A stretch of 64,000 nucleotides of DNA from assembly GCF_000733775.1 (NCBI RefSeq), contig NZ_JPOE01000005.1, forward strand, positions 1,240,001-1,304,000, read 5' to 3'. The notes under the pieces are model-generated. The model was not told the DNA's origin and made no database searches. It was given only the letters and a program-made list of their open reading frames with translations. The position numbers and the translations under genes are program-made. Of the stretch, positions 56,586-64,000 are shown piece after piece (position 1 is the first letter of the stretch; the number at the start of each line of letters is the position of its first letter). Source of the stretch: Thiomonas sp. FB-Cd (GTDB lineage Bacteria > Pseudomonadota > Gammaproteobacteria > Burkholderiales > Burkholderiaceae_C).

Positions 56586-57110
56586 CTAGGGGGCAGAGGC
56601 AGCCGCGTTCGCCCCGGAACGGCCGGGGCGAACGGCGGCCAGCTGGAACATGATTCGATTGACCATGTCCTGGCGCATTCCGCGGTAAAGCAGGTCAGCT
56701 TCATTGGCCTTTGCCAGTGTGGCGGATGTGCTGTAGCTCAGGCTACTGGTCTGGGTGATCGTGGTCGGACTGATCAGCACGTCCCCGCCTGGCGTCAGAA
56801 GCTCGAAGCGCGCCGTTTCCACCAACTGGTACTGCGCCACGGTGCCATCGGCGTTGTAGGCCATCGGCACTTGCGACGTGGCGTCCTGCAAAAGTATGAA
56901 TACGGCCTGGGCCTGCTTGGCGTCGTCCGTGATCCGTGTGGCCGTCGTCGCGGCGATCTGGCGCTTGAGCTCGATGAGCAAAGGCCCATTCGGACCCTGC
57001 ACGGCAAGCCTCGAGAAGGCCAGGTTGGTGGAACCTCGCAGGTGAAAACCGCAACCGGTGAGCCACAGTGCAGCGAGCAGGGGAATGCCAAAGCGAAGCC
57101 AGCGTTGCAT
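56586..57110 (-). CDS. lptE: LPS-assembly lipoprotein LptE
   Basis: A 174-residue outer-membrane lipoprotein that plugs the LptD barrel. The signal peptide ends at LTGC (Cys20), followed directly by the family phrase GFHLRG. The C-terminal RGMRQDMVNRIMFQLAAVRP is also typical. Adjacent ATGs (57113 and 57110) follow AAAGG; I used 57110. It lies between leuS and holA as in most betaproteobacteria. Confidence 0.93.
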   Translation of the reverse strand: MQRWLRFGIPLLAALWLTGCGFHLRGSTNLAFSRLAVQGPNGPLLIELKRQIAATTATRITDDAKQAQAVFILLQDATSQVPMAYNADGTVAQYQLVETARFELLTPGGDVLISPTTITQTSSLSYSTSATLAKANEADLLYRGMRQDMVNRIMFQLAAVRPGRSGANAAASAP

Positions 57111-57147
57111 CATGGAGCCTTTGTTGCTGCGCAGGGTCGGAGAGCCT

Positions 57148-59778
57148 TCAAACGACGACATTGACCAGTCGACCCGGCACGACGACAACTTTCTTCGCCG
57201 CCCGGCCTTCGGCGTGGCGTGCGAATTCGGGGCTGCCCAGCGCAGCCGCTTCAATGGCCGATGCGTCGGCCCCCGCGGGTACATGGATGGCACCGCGAAG
57301 TTTGCCGTTGATCTGCAGCACGAGCTCAATTTCGTCCTGCACCAGAGCCGCTTCGTCGACCCGAGGCCAGGGCGCATCGAGCAGATCACCGTGCTGTGCC
57401 TCAAAGCCGAGTTCCCGCCAAAGCACATGAGCGATGTGTGGCGTCGCCGGGTAGAGCACGCGCAAAAGAATGCCGTAGCCTTCGCGCAGCTCGCCGCGGA
57501 TGCCGGGCTGCTCGCTGTGGGCCGCCTCCAGGGCGTTGAGCAGCTTCATCGAACCCGACACGACGGTGTTGTATTGCATGCGGGCATAGTCGAAATTGAC
57601 CTGCTGCAGCGTCTGGTGAACCTCGCGGCGCAGCCTGCGCGCAGCGTCTTGCGGCTCTGGAGCGTCGGTGCAATGGCCGTGAAGCTTGGCGCCGAAAGCC
57701 CAAATCCGGCGCAGGAACCGATGCGCGCCTTCGACTGCGGCATCGTTCCACTCGAGCGTGGCTTCCGGGGGGGCGGCGAACATGGTGAACAGCCTGGCAG
57801 TGTCGGCGCCGAAGCGGTCAATCAGATCCTGCGGGTCCACCCCGTTGTTCTTGCTCTTGCTCATTGTGCCCACGCCGGCGTAATCCACCACCGAGCCATC
57901 ATGCTTGAGCCTCGCCCCCACGATGTGCCCTTGCGCGTCGAGAACGTTCTCCACCTCGTGTGGCCAGAAATATTCAACGCCGCCCTGCGCGGTCTTGCGC
58001 GAATAGATGTGGTTGAGCACCATGCCCTGGGTGAGCAAGCGCCTGAACGGCTCGTCCACCTTCACCATGTCCAGGTCGCGCATAACTTTGGTCCAGAATC
58101 GCGCATAGAGTAGGTGCAAAATGGCATGCTCAATCCCCCCGATGTACTGGTCCATTGGCATCCAGTAATCGGTGCGCTGATCGACCATCGCGTCGTGATT
58201 GTCGGCGCAGGTGTAGCGCATGAAATACCACGATGAATCGACGAAAGTGTCCATCGTGTCAGTCTCGCGTTGGGCTGGCTGGCCGCAACGGGGACAAGGG
58301 GTGTGGACGAATGCCTCGCATTTCGCCAGTGGATTGCCGCTGCCGTCCGGAATCAGGTCTTCGGGCAACACAACGGGCAAGTCATGTTCGGGCACAGGCA
58401 CGACGCCACAGGTCCTGCAATGAATGATCGGAATGGGCGTGCCCCAGTAGCGCTGACGCGAAATGCCCCAGTCGCGCAGCCGCCATGTCGTCTTCTTTTC
58501 GCCCAGACCTTTGGCGGCAAGCAATTCGGCCACCTTGTTTACGGCAGCCTTGTAGGGCAGTCCATCAAGCATGTCCGAGTGCACGCAAACACCGCGCTGC
58601 TTGTCGGCATACCACTCCGCCCACGACTCCAGCGAGAACGTCTCGCCTTCCACGTCCACCACTTGCTTGATGGGCAAGCCGTACTTCTTCGCGAAGGCGA
58701 AGTCGCGTTCGTCGTGCCCCGGCACGCCCATCACGGCACCGTCCCCATAGCTCATGAGGACATAGTTGCCGACCCAGACGGGCACCTGCGAACCCGTGAG
58801 CGGGTGCGTCACCGCCAGGCCGGTGGGCATGCCCTCCTTGGCTTTCAGGGCGAGCTCGGCTTCGGTCGAGCCGCCTTGTTGGCAGCGTGCAATAAAGGCG
58901 GCAAGTGCCGCGTTGCTCGAGGCCGCGTGCGCTGCCAATGGATGCTCCGGTGCAACGGCACAGAAGGTCACACCCATGATGGTGTCGGCGCGCGTGGTGA
59001 ACACATACAAACGCCCCTGTTGGATCAGTTCGCCATGCGCATCGCATATCGTGTGCGGAAAGGCGAAGCGCACGCCTTCGCTCTTGCCGATCCAGTTTTC
59101 CTGCATCAGGCGCACCCGCTCGGGCCAGCCATCGAGGAAGTTGGGGTCCGTCGGGTCGGCCACGGCGGACAACAGCTCCTCGGCGTAGGCGGTGATCTTG
59201 AGGTAGTACCCGGGAATCTCCCGCTTTTCCACGACGGCACCCGAGCGCCATCCTCGCCCGTCGATGACCTGTTCATTCGCCAGGACGGTCTGGTCGACTG
59301 GATCCCAGTTCACAACTTGCGTGCGGCGCTCGGCGATACCCCTTTCCAGCATCTTGAGGAACAGCCACTGGTTCCATTTGTAGTACTCGGGCGAACACGT
59401 CGCCACCTCCCGACTCCAGTCGATGGCCAGTCCCATAGACTGCATCTGCTTCTTCATGTACGCGATGTTGGCGTAGGTCCACTTTGCGGGTGGCACCTTG
59501 TTTTTCATCGCTGCGTTCTCGGCTGGCAGCCCAAACGCATCCCAACCCATGGGCATGAGCACGTTGTGCCCGGTCATGCGAAGGTGTCGCACGAGCATGT
59601 CATTGATGGTGTAGTTGCGAACATGCCCCATGTGCAGCTTGCCCGAGGGATAGGGCAGCATGGAGCAGGCATAGGTCTTCGTGCCGGGCTTCGTTTCAGT
59701 CACCCGGTAGGCGTCAGTGGTTTGCCAGTGGGTTTGCGCGGCATTTTCCACCGCAGCAGCGTCGTACTTCTCGTTCAT
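57148..59778 (-). CDS. leuS: Leucyl-tRNA synthetase
   Basis: An 876-residue class I synthetase. The HIGH-type motif is [10 protein letters not shown] (HMGH at 49-52). The editing (CP1) domain is present ([22 protein letters not shown]), and the KMSKS loop reads [12 protein letters not shown], with Thr in the first position and the catalytic second Lys kept. The start at 59778 gives [11 protein letters not shown]; the longer frame adds 21 unconserved residues. Length is normal. Confidence 0.97.
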   Translation of the reverse strand: MNEKYDAAAVENAAQTHWQTTDAYRVTETKPGTKTYACSMLPYPSGKLHMGHVRNYTINDMLVRHLRMTGHNVLMPMGWDAFGLPAENAAMKNKVPPAKWTYANIAYMKKQMQSMGLAIDWSREVATCSPEYYKWNQWLFLKMLERGIAERRTQVVNWDPVDQTVLANEQVIDGRGWRSGAVVEKREIPGYYLKITAYAEELLSAVADPTDPNFLDGWPERVRLMQENWIGKSEGVRFAFPHTICDAHGELIQQGRLYVFTTRADTIMGVTFCAVAPEHPLAAHAASSNAALAAFIARCQQGGSTEAELALKAKEGMPTGLAVTHPLTGSQVPVWVGNYVLMSYGDGAVMGVPGHDERDFAFAKKYGLPIKQVVDVEGETFSLESWAEWYADKQRGVCVHSDMLDGLPYKAAVNKVAELLAAKGLGEKKTTWRLRDWGISRQRYWGTPIPIIHCRTCGVVPVPEHDLPVVLPEDLIPDGSGNPLAKCEAFVHTPCPRCGQPAQRETDTMDTFVDSSWYFMRYTCADNHDAMVDQRTDYWMPMDQYIGGIEHAILHLLYARFWTKVMRDLDMVKVDEPFRRLLTQGMVLNHIYSRKTAQGGVEYFWPHEVENVLDAQGHIVGARLKHDGSVVDYAGVGTMSKSKNNGVDPQDLIDRFGADTARLFTMFAAPPEATLEWNDAAVEGAHRFLRRIWAFGAKLHGHCTDAPEPQDAARRLRREVHQTLQQVNFDYARMQYNTVVSGSMKLLNALEAAHSEQPGIRGELREGYGILLRVLYPATPHIAHVLWRELGFEAQHGDLLDAPWPRVDEAALVQDEIELVLQINGKLRGAIHVPAGADASAIEAAALGSPEFARHAEGRAAKKVVVVPGRLVNVVV

Positions 59779-60207
59779 GGATGGGTCGGTTGGATCTGAG
59801 TTCGCCCGGTGGGCCCGATGATTGTGCATCGGAGGCGTCAAGCCAGCATGTTAGGGCCTGCCAAGCCGCTTTTCGCACAGTGGTGGCGAATGGGAGCCTG
59901 CATGGAGGCTTTGCAGGATCGCTGCCGCCACCGGGGCAGTCCTGGCGTGCCTGAGGCGCTGTGTCTCCATGCGGCAATATGCGCCCACGCGTGGCCGCGT
60001 CCCTGCAGCCAGGCCCAGTGCGGGAGCCGTATGGGCCCGCCTGTTGTGTCGCAGCAAAGGCCACGCACTCATGCCACAGCCCTTATCCTCATCATGGCAG
60101 TCGTGGACAAAGGGGTGCCTTTTGCCATAACGTTGCGACATCGTGTGTTCGCGAGGAGCCCGACCGTGAACACATGCCCGCGCATTCCCCTTCCTCGCCC
60201 GGCCTGA
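59779..60207. other. Gap between leuS and the tnpB locus
   Basis: About 430 bases with no supported gene. Several short overlapping frames exist on both strands but resemble nothing known. The leuS promoter should lie near the left end. Confidence 0.45.
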
Positions 60208-60345
60208 CGCGCAGCATCACTTCGGCGAAGCCGACCGGGCAGGAAGGGGTCAAGCGGGCGGTTTTCGCTTGTTGTTCCGTTCGTTGCTGTATACAGTTAC
60301 AGCACTCAACGTCGCAAAGTCACGTTCAAGCTGTACCCCAATGTC

Positions 60346-61590
60346 GTGCAGATGGCACGGTTGGAGGCTTGGACGCGCCTGCACTGCGAGCTACACAACG
60401 CGGCGCTGGAAGAACGCATCGACGCCTGGCGCAAGGCCAAGAGGTCGATCAGCTATTTCGATCAGCAAAGCGTCCTGCCGCAGATCAAGGCCGATCGGCC
60501 TGAGTTCAACGAACTCGGCAGTCACGCCTTGCAGCAGACGCTGCGCAAACTGGACCTTGCCTTTGCCGCATTTTTCCGCCGGGTCAAGGCCGGGCAGACG
60601 CCGGGCTTTCCGGGATTCAAATCCAGCAAGCGGTTCTCGGGCTTTGCCCATCCCGATCCCGCTGGATGGAAGCTCATGCAGCATGGTGGCAGTGGCGCAA
60701 CCCTGCGCATCGGCAGTGGCGAGACCGCCATGTCCATCCGGGCGCGCGGACGGCACCGCTTCGGGGGTGAGGCCAAGCCCAACGACATCACCCTGACACG
60801 CCGCAACGGTCAGTGGTTTGTGTCGGTGACGCTGCGCGTGCCCGATGCGACCTGTGCGCGCCAGCGCACCGCCGACATGCGCCGTGGCGTGGATTTCGGG
60901 ATCAACGACTGGGCCAGATTCGACCAGGGCCCGCTCATCGCGAACCCGCGCTGGGTGCGCGACGAACTGCCGCACCTTGCCGTGCTGCAGCGCCAGCGCG
61001 CCCGCAAACGCAAAGGTTCCCTTCGCCACCGGCGTCTGGGCCAGCGCGTTGCCAGACTGCACGACCGCATCGGCAACTTGTGCCGGGACTTCGTGCACAA
61101 GGAAACAACCACGATGGTGCAGCAATGCGCCGTTGTGGCGACGGAGCAACTGACTCCGAAGACCATGAGCCGCAGCGCACGCGGCAAGGGGGAAGCCCCG
61201 GGCTGGCGCGTGTGGCAGAAGGCCGGGCTCAACCGGGAGATTCTCTCGGCGGGGTTCGGCATGGCGCATCGGATGCTGGCGTACAAGGCGGAAGAAGCTG
61301 GTACGCGGCTGCATCTGAGCCATACGCGCCAGCTCAAACCGTCGCAGCGCTGCGCGGCGTGCTGGGAACTCGCTCCCAAGACGTTGGCGCAGCGTGTGCA
61401 TGTGTGCCCGCACTGCGGGCACACGGCCCCGCGCGACCAGAACAGCGCAATGGTGGTTCTCATCGACGCGCACAACACGCAGGACACGCCTGGGACGGGC
61501 GTGGCGGCGAGACCCAAACCTCTGCCCCGGCAACGGGGCAAGTCCAGGTCTGTGACCCGCGAAACCCCCGCGACAACGCCATGCGTTTAG
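60346..61590 (+). CDS. tnpB: TnpB-type RNA-guided nuclease (IS605 OrfB), N-terminus apparently lost
   Basis: A 414-residue TnpB. The RuvC-like catalytic residues are all present: D183 (RGVDFGIND), E267 (VVATEQLTPKTM) and D364 (APRDQNSAM). The zinc ribbon is C336-C339 and C354-C357 (CAACW ... CPHCG). The only usable start is a GTG at 60346. In the same frame, upstream codons 60283-60345 still encode VAVYSYSTQRRKVTFKLYPN, which looks like the ordinary TnpB N-terminus, but the place of the start codon (60283) is GTT and no ATG, GTG or TTG exists back to the stop at 60205. So the gene is either 5'-decayed, uses a non-standard start, or makes a shortened protein. Confidence 0.85.
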   Translation: MQMARLEAWTRLHCELHNAALEERIDAWRKAKRSISYFDQQSVLPQIKADRPEFNELGSHALQQTLRKLDLAFAAFFRRVKAGQTPGFPGFKSSKRFSGFAHPDPAGWKLMQHGGSGATLRIGSGETAMSIRARGRHRFGGEAKPNDITLTRRNGQWFVSVTLRVPDATCARQRTADMRRGVDFGINDWARFDQGPLIANPRWVRDELPHLAVLQRQRARKRKGSLRHRRLGQRVARLHDRIGNLCRDFVHKETTTMVQQCAVVATEQLTPKTMSRSARGKGEAPGWRVWQKAGLNREILSAGFGMAHRMLAYKAEEAGTRLHLSHTRQLKPSQRCAACWELAPKTLAQRVHVCPHCGHTAPRDQNSAMVVLIDAHNTQDTPGTGVAARPKPLPRQRGKSRSVTRETPATTPCV

Positions 61591-61620
61591 CGGCGGGAGA
61601 GTTCATTGAGGTAATGAGGT
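61500..61620 (+). ncRNA. Possible omega-RNA (reRNA) region at the tnpB 3' end
   Basis: Inside the last codons of tnpB is TGCCCCG-GCAA-CGGGGCA (61523-61540), a perfect 7-bp stem closed by a GNRA tetraloop, followed by GC-rich sequence to the element end. TnpB guide RNAs are known to arise from the 3' end of tnpB and the right end of the element. The boundaries here are guesses. Confidence 0.3.
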
Positions 61621-61973
61621 TGACAGCAGGCTGCTCGGTCGCTGTGATCGCAGCGGCGCTGGGCTTGGCTTTGACGCTGCCGCAGGCACGGGCGGCGGGC
61701 GAGATCGGCCAAGCGTCGAAAGTTCTTGTCGGCGCCAATGTGGCCCAGGGCGAAATGCACTATAACCAGCTCAAATGCGCGGCCCGCCATGCCGAACGCA
61801 TGATGGGCTCGAGCACAGCGATGTTCACCCGCCCGGACCGCAAGGTGCGCAGCGCAGCGGAGCTGCTCGGATTCACGCAGATGTGTGTGAGCTGGCTCAA
61901 CCACAGCCTGTTTCCTGATGAGGTGAGGGACATTGCCGCTTACCTCAACGAGGTTTATTACCACTTCAACTGA
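61614..61973 (+). CDS. Small c-type-cytochrome-like protein with degenerate haem site (CAARH)
   Basis: A 119-residue protein with a Sec signal peptide (about residues 1-28, ending PQARAAG). The rest has the look of a monohaem cytochrome c: GEMHYNQLKCAARH near the start, TRPDRKVRSAAELLGFTQMC with a candidate distal Met90, and FPDEVRDIAAYLNEVYYHF at the end. The haem motif should be CXXCH but reads C55-A-A-R58-H59. A single T-to-C change at 61785 (TGC to CGC) would explain it. It may be a decaying gene or bind haem by one thioether. The start could also be 61581, which overlaps tnpB. Confidence 0.68.
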   Translation: MRLTAGCSVAVIAAALGLALTLPQARAAGEIGQASKVLVGANVAQGEMHYNQLKCAARHAERMMGSSTAMFTRPDRKVRSAAELLGFTQMCVSWLNHSLFPDEVRDIAAYLNEVYYHFN

Positions 61974-62010
61974 GCGGGGTCGCGTGCGCCGCGGCGGCGG
62001 CGTCGGCTCT

Positions 62011-62448
62011 TCATGGCGTTGCGCCTGACGCCGCATTCGCGGGGTGGGTCATGAGGCCGATGCGGGAGAGTCCTGCCTTTTGCGCTGCCGCCATCACATG
62101 CGCGACGCGCCCATAGGGAACCGCAGTGTCGGCCCGGATTTGCAGTTCCGTATCGCTGCTGGCCTTGGCTGCTTCCATGAAGCGAGCCGTAAGCTGGGCG
62201 AGCGTGACGGATTGCGCACCCAGAAAGATTTTCTGGTCTTTCTGAATGGACACCGAAAGACTCTTGGGTGTTTGGTGCGCCGGGGCGGTATCGATCTTGG
62301 GTAGATCAACCGCAATGCGCCCGCTCAAAAGCGGTGCGGTAATGATGAAGATCACAAGCAGTACAAGCATGACGTCGATCAGAGGTGTCATGTTGATATC
62401 GCTCATCGGGGTATCGTCGGCCCCGCGATCGAATCGGCCGAAACTCAT
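62011..62448 (-). CDS. exbD: ExbD/TolR-family energy-transducing protein
   Basis: A 145-residue single-pass inner-membrane protein. The conserved start MSDINMTPLIDVMLVLLVIFIITAPLL contains the proton-linked Asp in the membrane helix. The periplasmic domain with LQIRADTAVPYGRVAHVMAAAQKAGLSRIGLMT is complete. It overlaps the exbB stop by ATGA. With ExbB it uses the proton gradient to energise TonB- or Tol-type work; TolR instead of ExbD is possible. Confidence 0.92.
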   Translation of the reverse strand: MSFGRFDRGADDTPMSDINMTPLIDVMLVLLVIFIITAPLLSGRIAVDLPKIDTAPAHQTPKSLSVSIQKDQKIFLGAQSVTLAQLTARFMEAAKASSDTELQIRADTAVPYGRVAHVMAAAQKAGLSRIGLMTHPANAASGATP

Positions 62449-63131
62449 GGCGGCGTGTTGCCGCGATCCGGATCGGTTGCACCCGTGAGCAGGTGCTGCA
62501 GGTCCAGAGCGTAGCCTTCCAGTTCGGCGTCAAGGGCGCGTGCACGCTTGCCCAGTGCGTTGTAGGCAAGCACAGCCGGTATGGCCACCGCCAAGCCAGC
62601 GGCCGTCATGATCAGGGTCTCGCCCACGGGGCCGGCCACCTTGTCGATGCTGACTTGCTGGGTGGCCGCGATCGTGGTGAGTGCATGGTAGATGCCCCAG
62701 ACGGTGCCAAACAGGCCCACGAAGGGAGCTGTGCTGCCCACGCTGGCCAGCAGCACATGCCCTGCGTGTAGCTGGCGGCTGGCGGCATTCAAGGCGCTGC
62801 GAAGCTCGCGACGCACGCGGTCGGGGTAACTTTGCCAGCCAGTCCCATCGGAGCTTGTTGGGAGCCGCCCGGCCACGTCGGCCAGCCGTGCTGCGAGGCC
62901 TTGTGGATCGGCAGCGAGCGCCGCGGCCGGGGCCTCGCGGCGCACCGGTGCCGCCCAGAATGCAGCTATGGCGCGCGGTACCCGGCGCGTGGCGGAAGTC
63001 AGCATGGCTGACTTCCACAAAATGACGAACCAGCTCGCCATGGACATCGCCAGGAGCAGTGCGGCGACGGTGTGAATCAGCGCATCGCCACCCGCCCAGA
63101 ATGCTGCCAAACCGCCGATACTGCCATTCAT
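62445..63131 (-). CDS. exbB: MotA/TolQ/ExbB proton-channel family protein
   Basis: A 228-residue inner-membrane protein with three membrane segments. The first is near residues 17-40 (IHTVAALLLAMSMASWFVIL). The typical block VGSTAPFVGLFGTVWGIYHAL and GETLIMTAAGLAVAIPAVLAYNAL contain the other two. Fourteen bases separate it from dapB, and it overlaps exbD by four bases, so these are one operon. Confidence 0.92.
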   Translation of the reverse strand: MNGSIGGLAAFWAGGDALIHTVAALLLAMSMASWFVILWKSAMLTSATRRVPRAIAAFWAAPVRREAPAAALAADPQGLAARLADVAGRLPTSSDGTGWQSYPDRVRRELRSALNAASRQLHAGHVLLASVGSTAPFVGLFGTVWGIYHALTTIAATQQVSIDKVAGPVGETLIMTAAGLAVAIPAVLAYNALGKRARALDAELEGYALDLQHLLTGATDPDRGNTPP

Positions 63132-63144
63132 CGTGCGCTGGGCC

Positions 63145-63972
63145 TCAGGATGTCAGACCGAGCACGGCTTGCATGTCATACAGGCCACTGCGCTTGCCGG
63201 CCAGAAAGCGCGCAGCGCGCAGGCTACCGGAGGCGTACGTGGCGCGGCTGCTCGACTTGTGGGTGATTTCGATGCGCTCCCCGCTGCCTGCGAAGAGAAC
63301 CGTGTGGTCGCCCACGATGTCACCCCCGCGAATGACGGAAAAGCCGATGGAACCTGTCTGCCGCTCGCCGGTGTGACCGTGGCGAGCCCAAACTGCATCG
63401 CGCTCCAGATTGCGACCCGCTGCCTGCGCCACGACCTCGCCCATCTTGAGGGCCGTGCCCGATGGCGCGTCCACCTTGTGGCGGTGGTGCGCTTCGATAA
63501 TCTCAATGTCATAGCCGTCAGCCAGAGCCCGGCCGGCCTGCTCAAGCAGCTTGAGTACGACATTCACGCCGATGCTCATATTGGGAGCCATGACGATCGG
63601 AATCTGTTCCGACGCGGCACGGATGCGCTGAAGCCCCGGCGCGTCGAATCCGGTGGTGCCGATGACCATGGCCACGCCGTGGCGCAGGCACATATCCAGG
63701 TGATTGAGCGTGCCCTCGGGGCGGGTGAAGTCGATAAGGCACTGGGCGTCTTGCAAGCCTGCGTCGAGGTCGCTGGTCACGGTCACGCCAGTGGCAAACC
63801 CCAGAGGGGAGCCCGCGTCCTGCCCGATAGTCGGGGATTCGGCGTGGTCGAATGCCGCCGCAAGTCGGCAGTCGCTTGTGGCAGCGATTGCTTCGATCAG
63901 CATGCGGCCCATGCGGCCGCTGCTACCCGCGACGGCGATTCGCAGGGGGGGCGTCGCGACGTCGTGCATCAT
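63145..63972 (-). CDS. dapB: 4-hydroxy-tetrahydrodipicolinate reductase
   Basis: A 275-residue NAD(P)H-dependent enzyme of lysine/diaminopimelate synthesis. The dinucleotide loop is [19 protein letters not shown]. The catalytic region [19 protein letters not shown] and the central [17 protein letters not shown] are intact. Two adjacent ATGs (63972, 63969) are possible starts. On the same strand, the bases 5' of it contain a TGA overlapping the start (63969-63971), so an upstream gene could end here, but only about 30 bases are visible. Confidence 0.96.
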   Translation of the reverse strand: MMHDVATPPLRIAVAGSSGRMGRMLIEAIAATSDCRLAAAFDHAESPTIGQDAGSPLGFATGVTVTSDLDAGLQDAQCLIDFTRPEGTLNHLDMCLRHGVAMVIGTTGFDAPGLQRIRAASEQIPIVMAPNMSIGVNVVLKLLEQAGRALADGYDIEIIEAHHRHKVDAPSGTALKMGEVVAQAAGRNLERDAVWARHGHTGERQTGSIGFSVIRGGDIVGDHTVLFAGSGERIEITHKSSSRATYASGSLRAARFLAGKRSGLYDMQAVLGLTS

Positions 63973-64000
63973 GCGAGTTCGGCGCAGTGGGTCCGGTGGC

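Larger units (their letters stand above)
60208..61620 (+). mobile_element. IS200/IS605-group (IS1341-like, tnpB-only) element, ends approximate
   Basis: The tnpB-type gene stands alone without a TnpA (Y1 transposase) gene, the IS1341 layout. Small hairpins are found near both sides: CTTCG/CGAAG (60220-60230) upstream and a GCAA-loop hairpin (61523-61540) near the 3' end. These are the kind of subterminal structures such elements use, but the true ends and target site cannot be fixed by eye. It lies between leuS and exbD, which are usually close together. Confidence 0.45.

Noticed and set aside
58270..59799. 509-codon plus-strand frame
   Set aside because: Antisense of leuS, which is certain.
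60391..61533. 380-codon minus-strand frame opposite tnpB
   Set aside because: Shadow of tnpB; no family features.

Overview
The window is GC-rich, densely coded DNA from a betaproteobacterium, most likely a Burkholderiales chemolithoautotroph of the Thiomonas type. This rests on gene content and order, not on a database search. The indicators are a Calvin-cycle (cbb) operon with a divergent CbbR, a sulfite:cytochrome c oxidoreductase pair (sorAB), a tungsten aldehyde oxidoreductase operon, and orders usual in Burkholderiales: ubiK / porin-glnK-amtB-gshA-gshB, nitrilase-yhdP // glnE, and dapB-exbB-exbD / leuS-lptE-holA.

Layout. 1-6.3 kb: a tripartite RND efflux operon on the minus strand (outer-membrane factor, adaptor, pump; the pump is cut by the window edge) with a divergent AraC-type regulator. 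6.3-8.6 kb: metY-like sulfhydrylase and a glycine-zipper membrane protein. 9.1-15.3 kb: ubiK, then a porin-glnK-amtB nitrogen operon behind a near-consensus sigma-54 promoter, then glutathione synthesis (gshA-gshB). 15.5-19.7 kb: an orphan PhnD-like binding protein, a THUMP rRNA methyltransferase, and one long ORF that joins a glycerophosphodiester phosphodiesterase to an MTA/SAH nucleosidase. 20.0-21.6 kb: sorAB with two clear inverted repeats upstream. 21.6-28.3 kb: a small membrane protein, a PEBP/YbhB protein, a CDF metal transporter, and a likely operon of tandem ABC permease, ATPase and MGDG-synthase-like glycosyltransferase. 28.4-32.7 kb: a five-gene aor operon (ferredoxin, W-AOR, FAD reductase, MoaD-like protein, unknown 99-residue protein). 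33.4-43.2 kb: OmpA lipoprotein, nitrilase, yhdP, glnE and tal. 43.2-55.4 kb: rsmE, cbbR, then fbp-prk-tkt-gph-gap-pgk-fba followed by a redoxin and cbbY. 55.5-59.8 kb: holA, lptE and leuS. 59.8-62.0 kb: an insertion-like stretch with a TnpB gene and a small cytochrome-like gene. 62.0-64.0 kb: exbD, exbB and dapB.

How the genes fit together. The cbb operon supplies carbon fixation enzymes (RuBisCO itself is not here). SorAB could feed electrons from sulfite to cytochrome c. GlnK/AmtB and GlnE are nitrogen-control parts. The aor operon would oxidise aldehydes to acids with a tungsten cofactor.

The points most worth a second look are the GDPD-MTAN fusion, the TnpB locus (intact nuclease residues, apparently lost start codon, GNRA hairpin at its 3' end), the neighbouring cytochrome with CAARH instead of CXXCH, and several perfect hairpins in 5' leaders (metY, sorA, fbp). 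No tRNA, rRNA or CRISPR array was seen.
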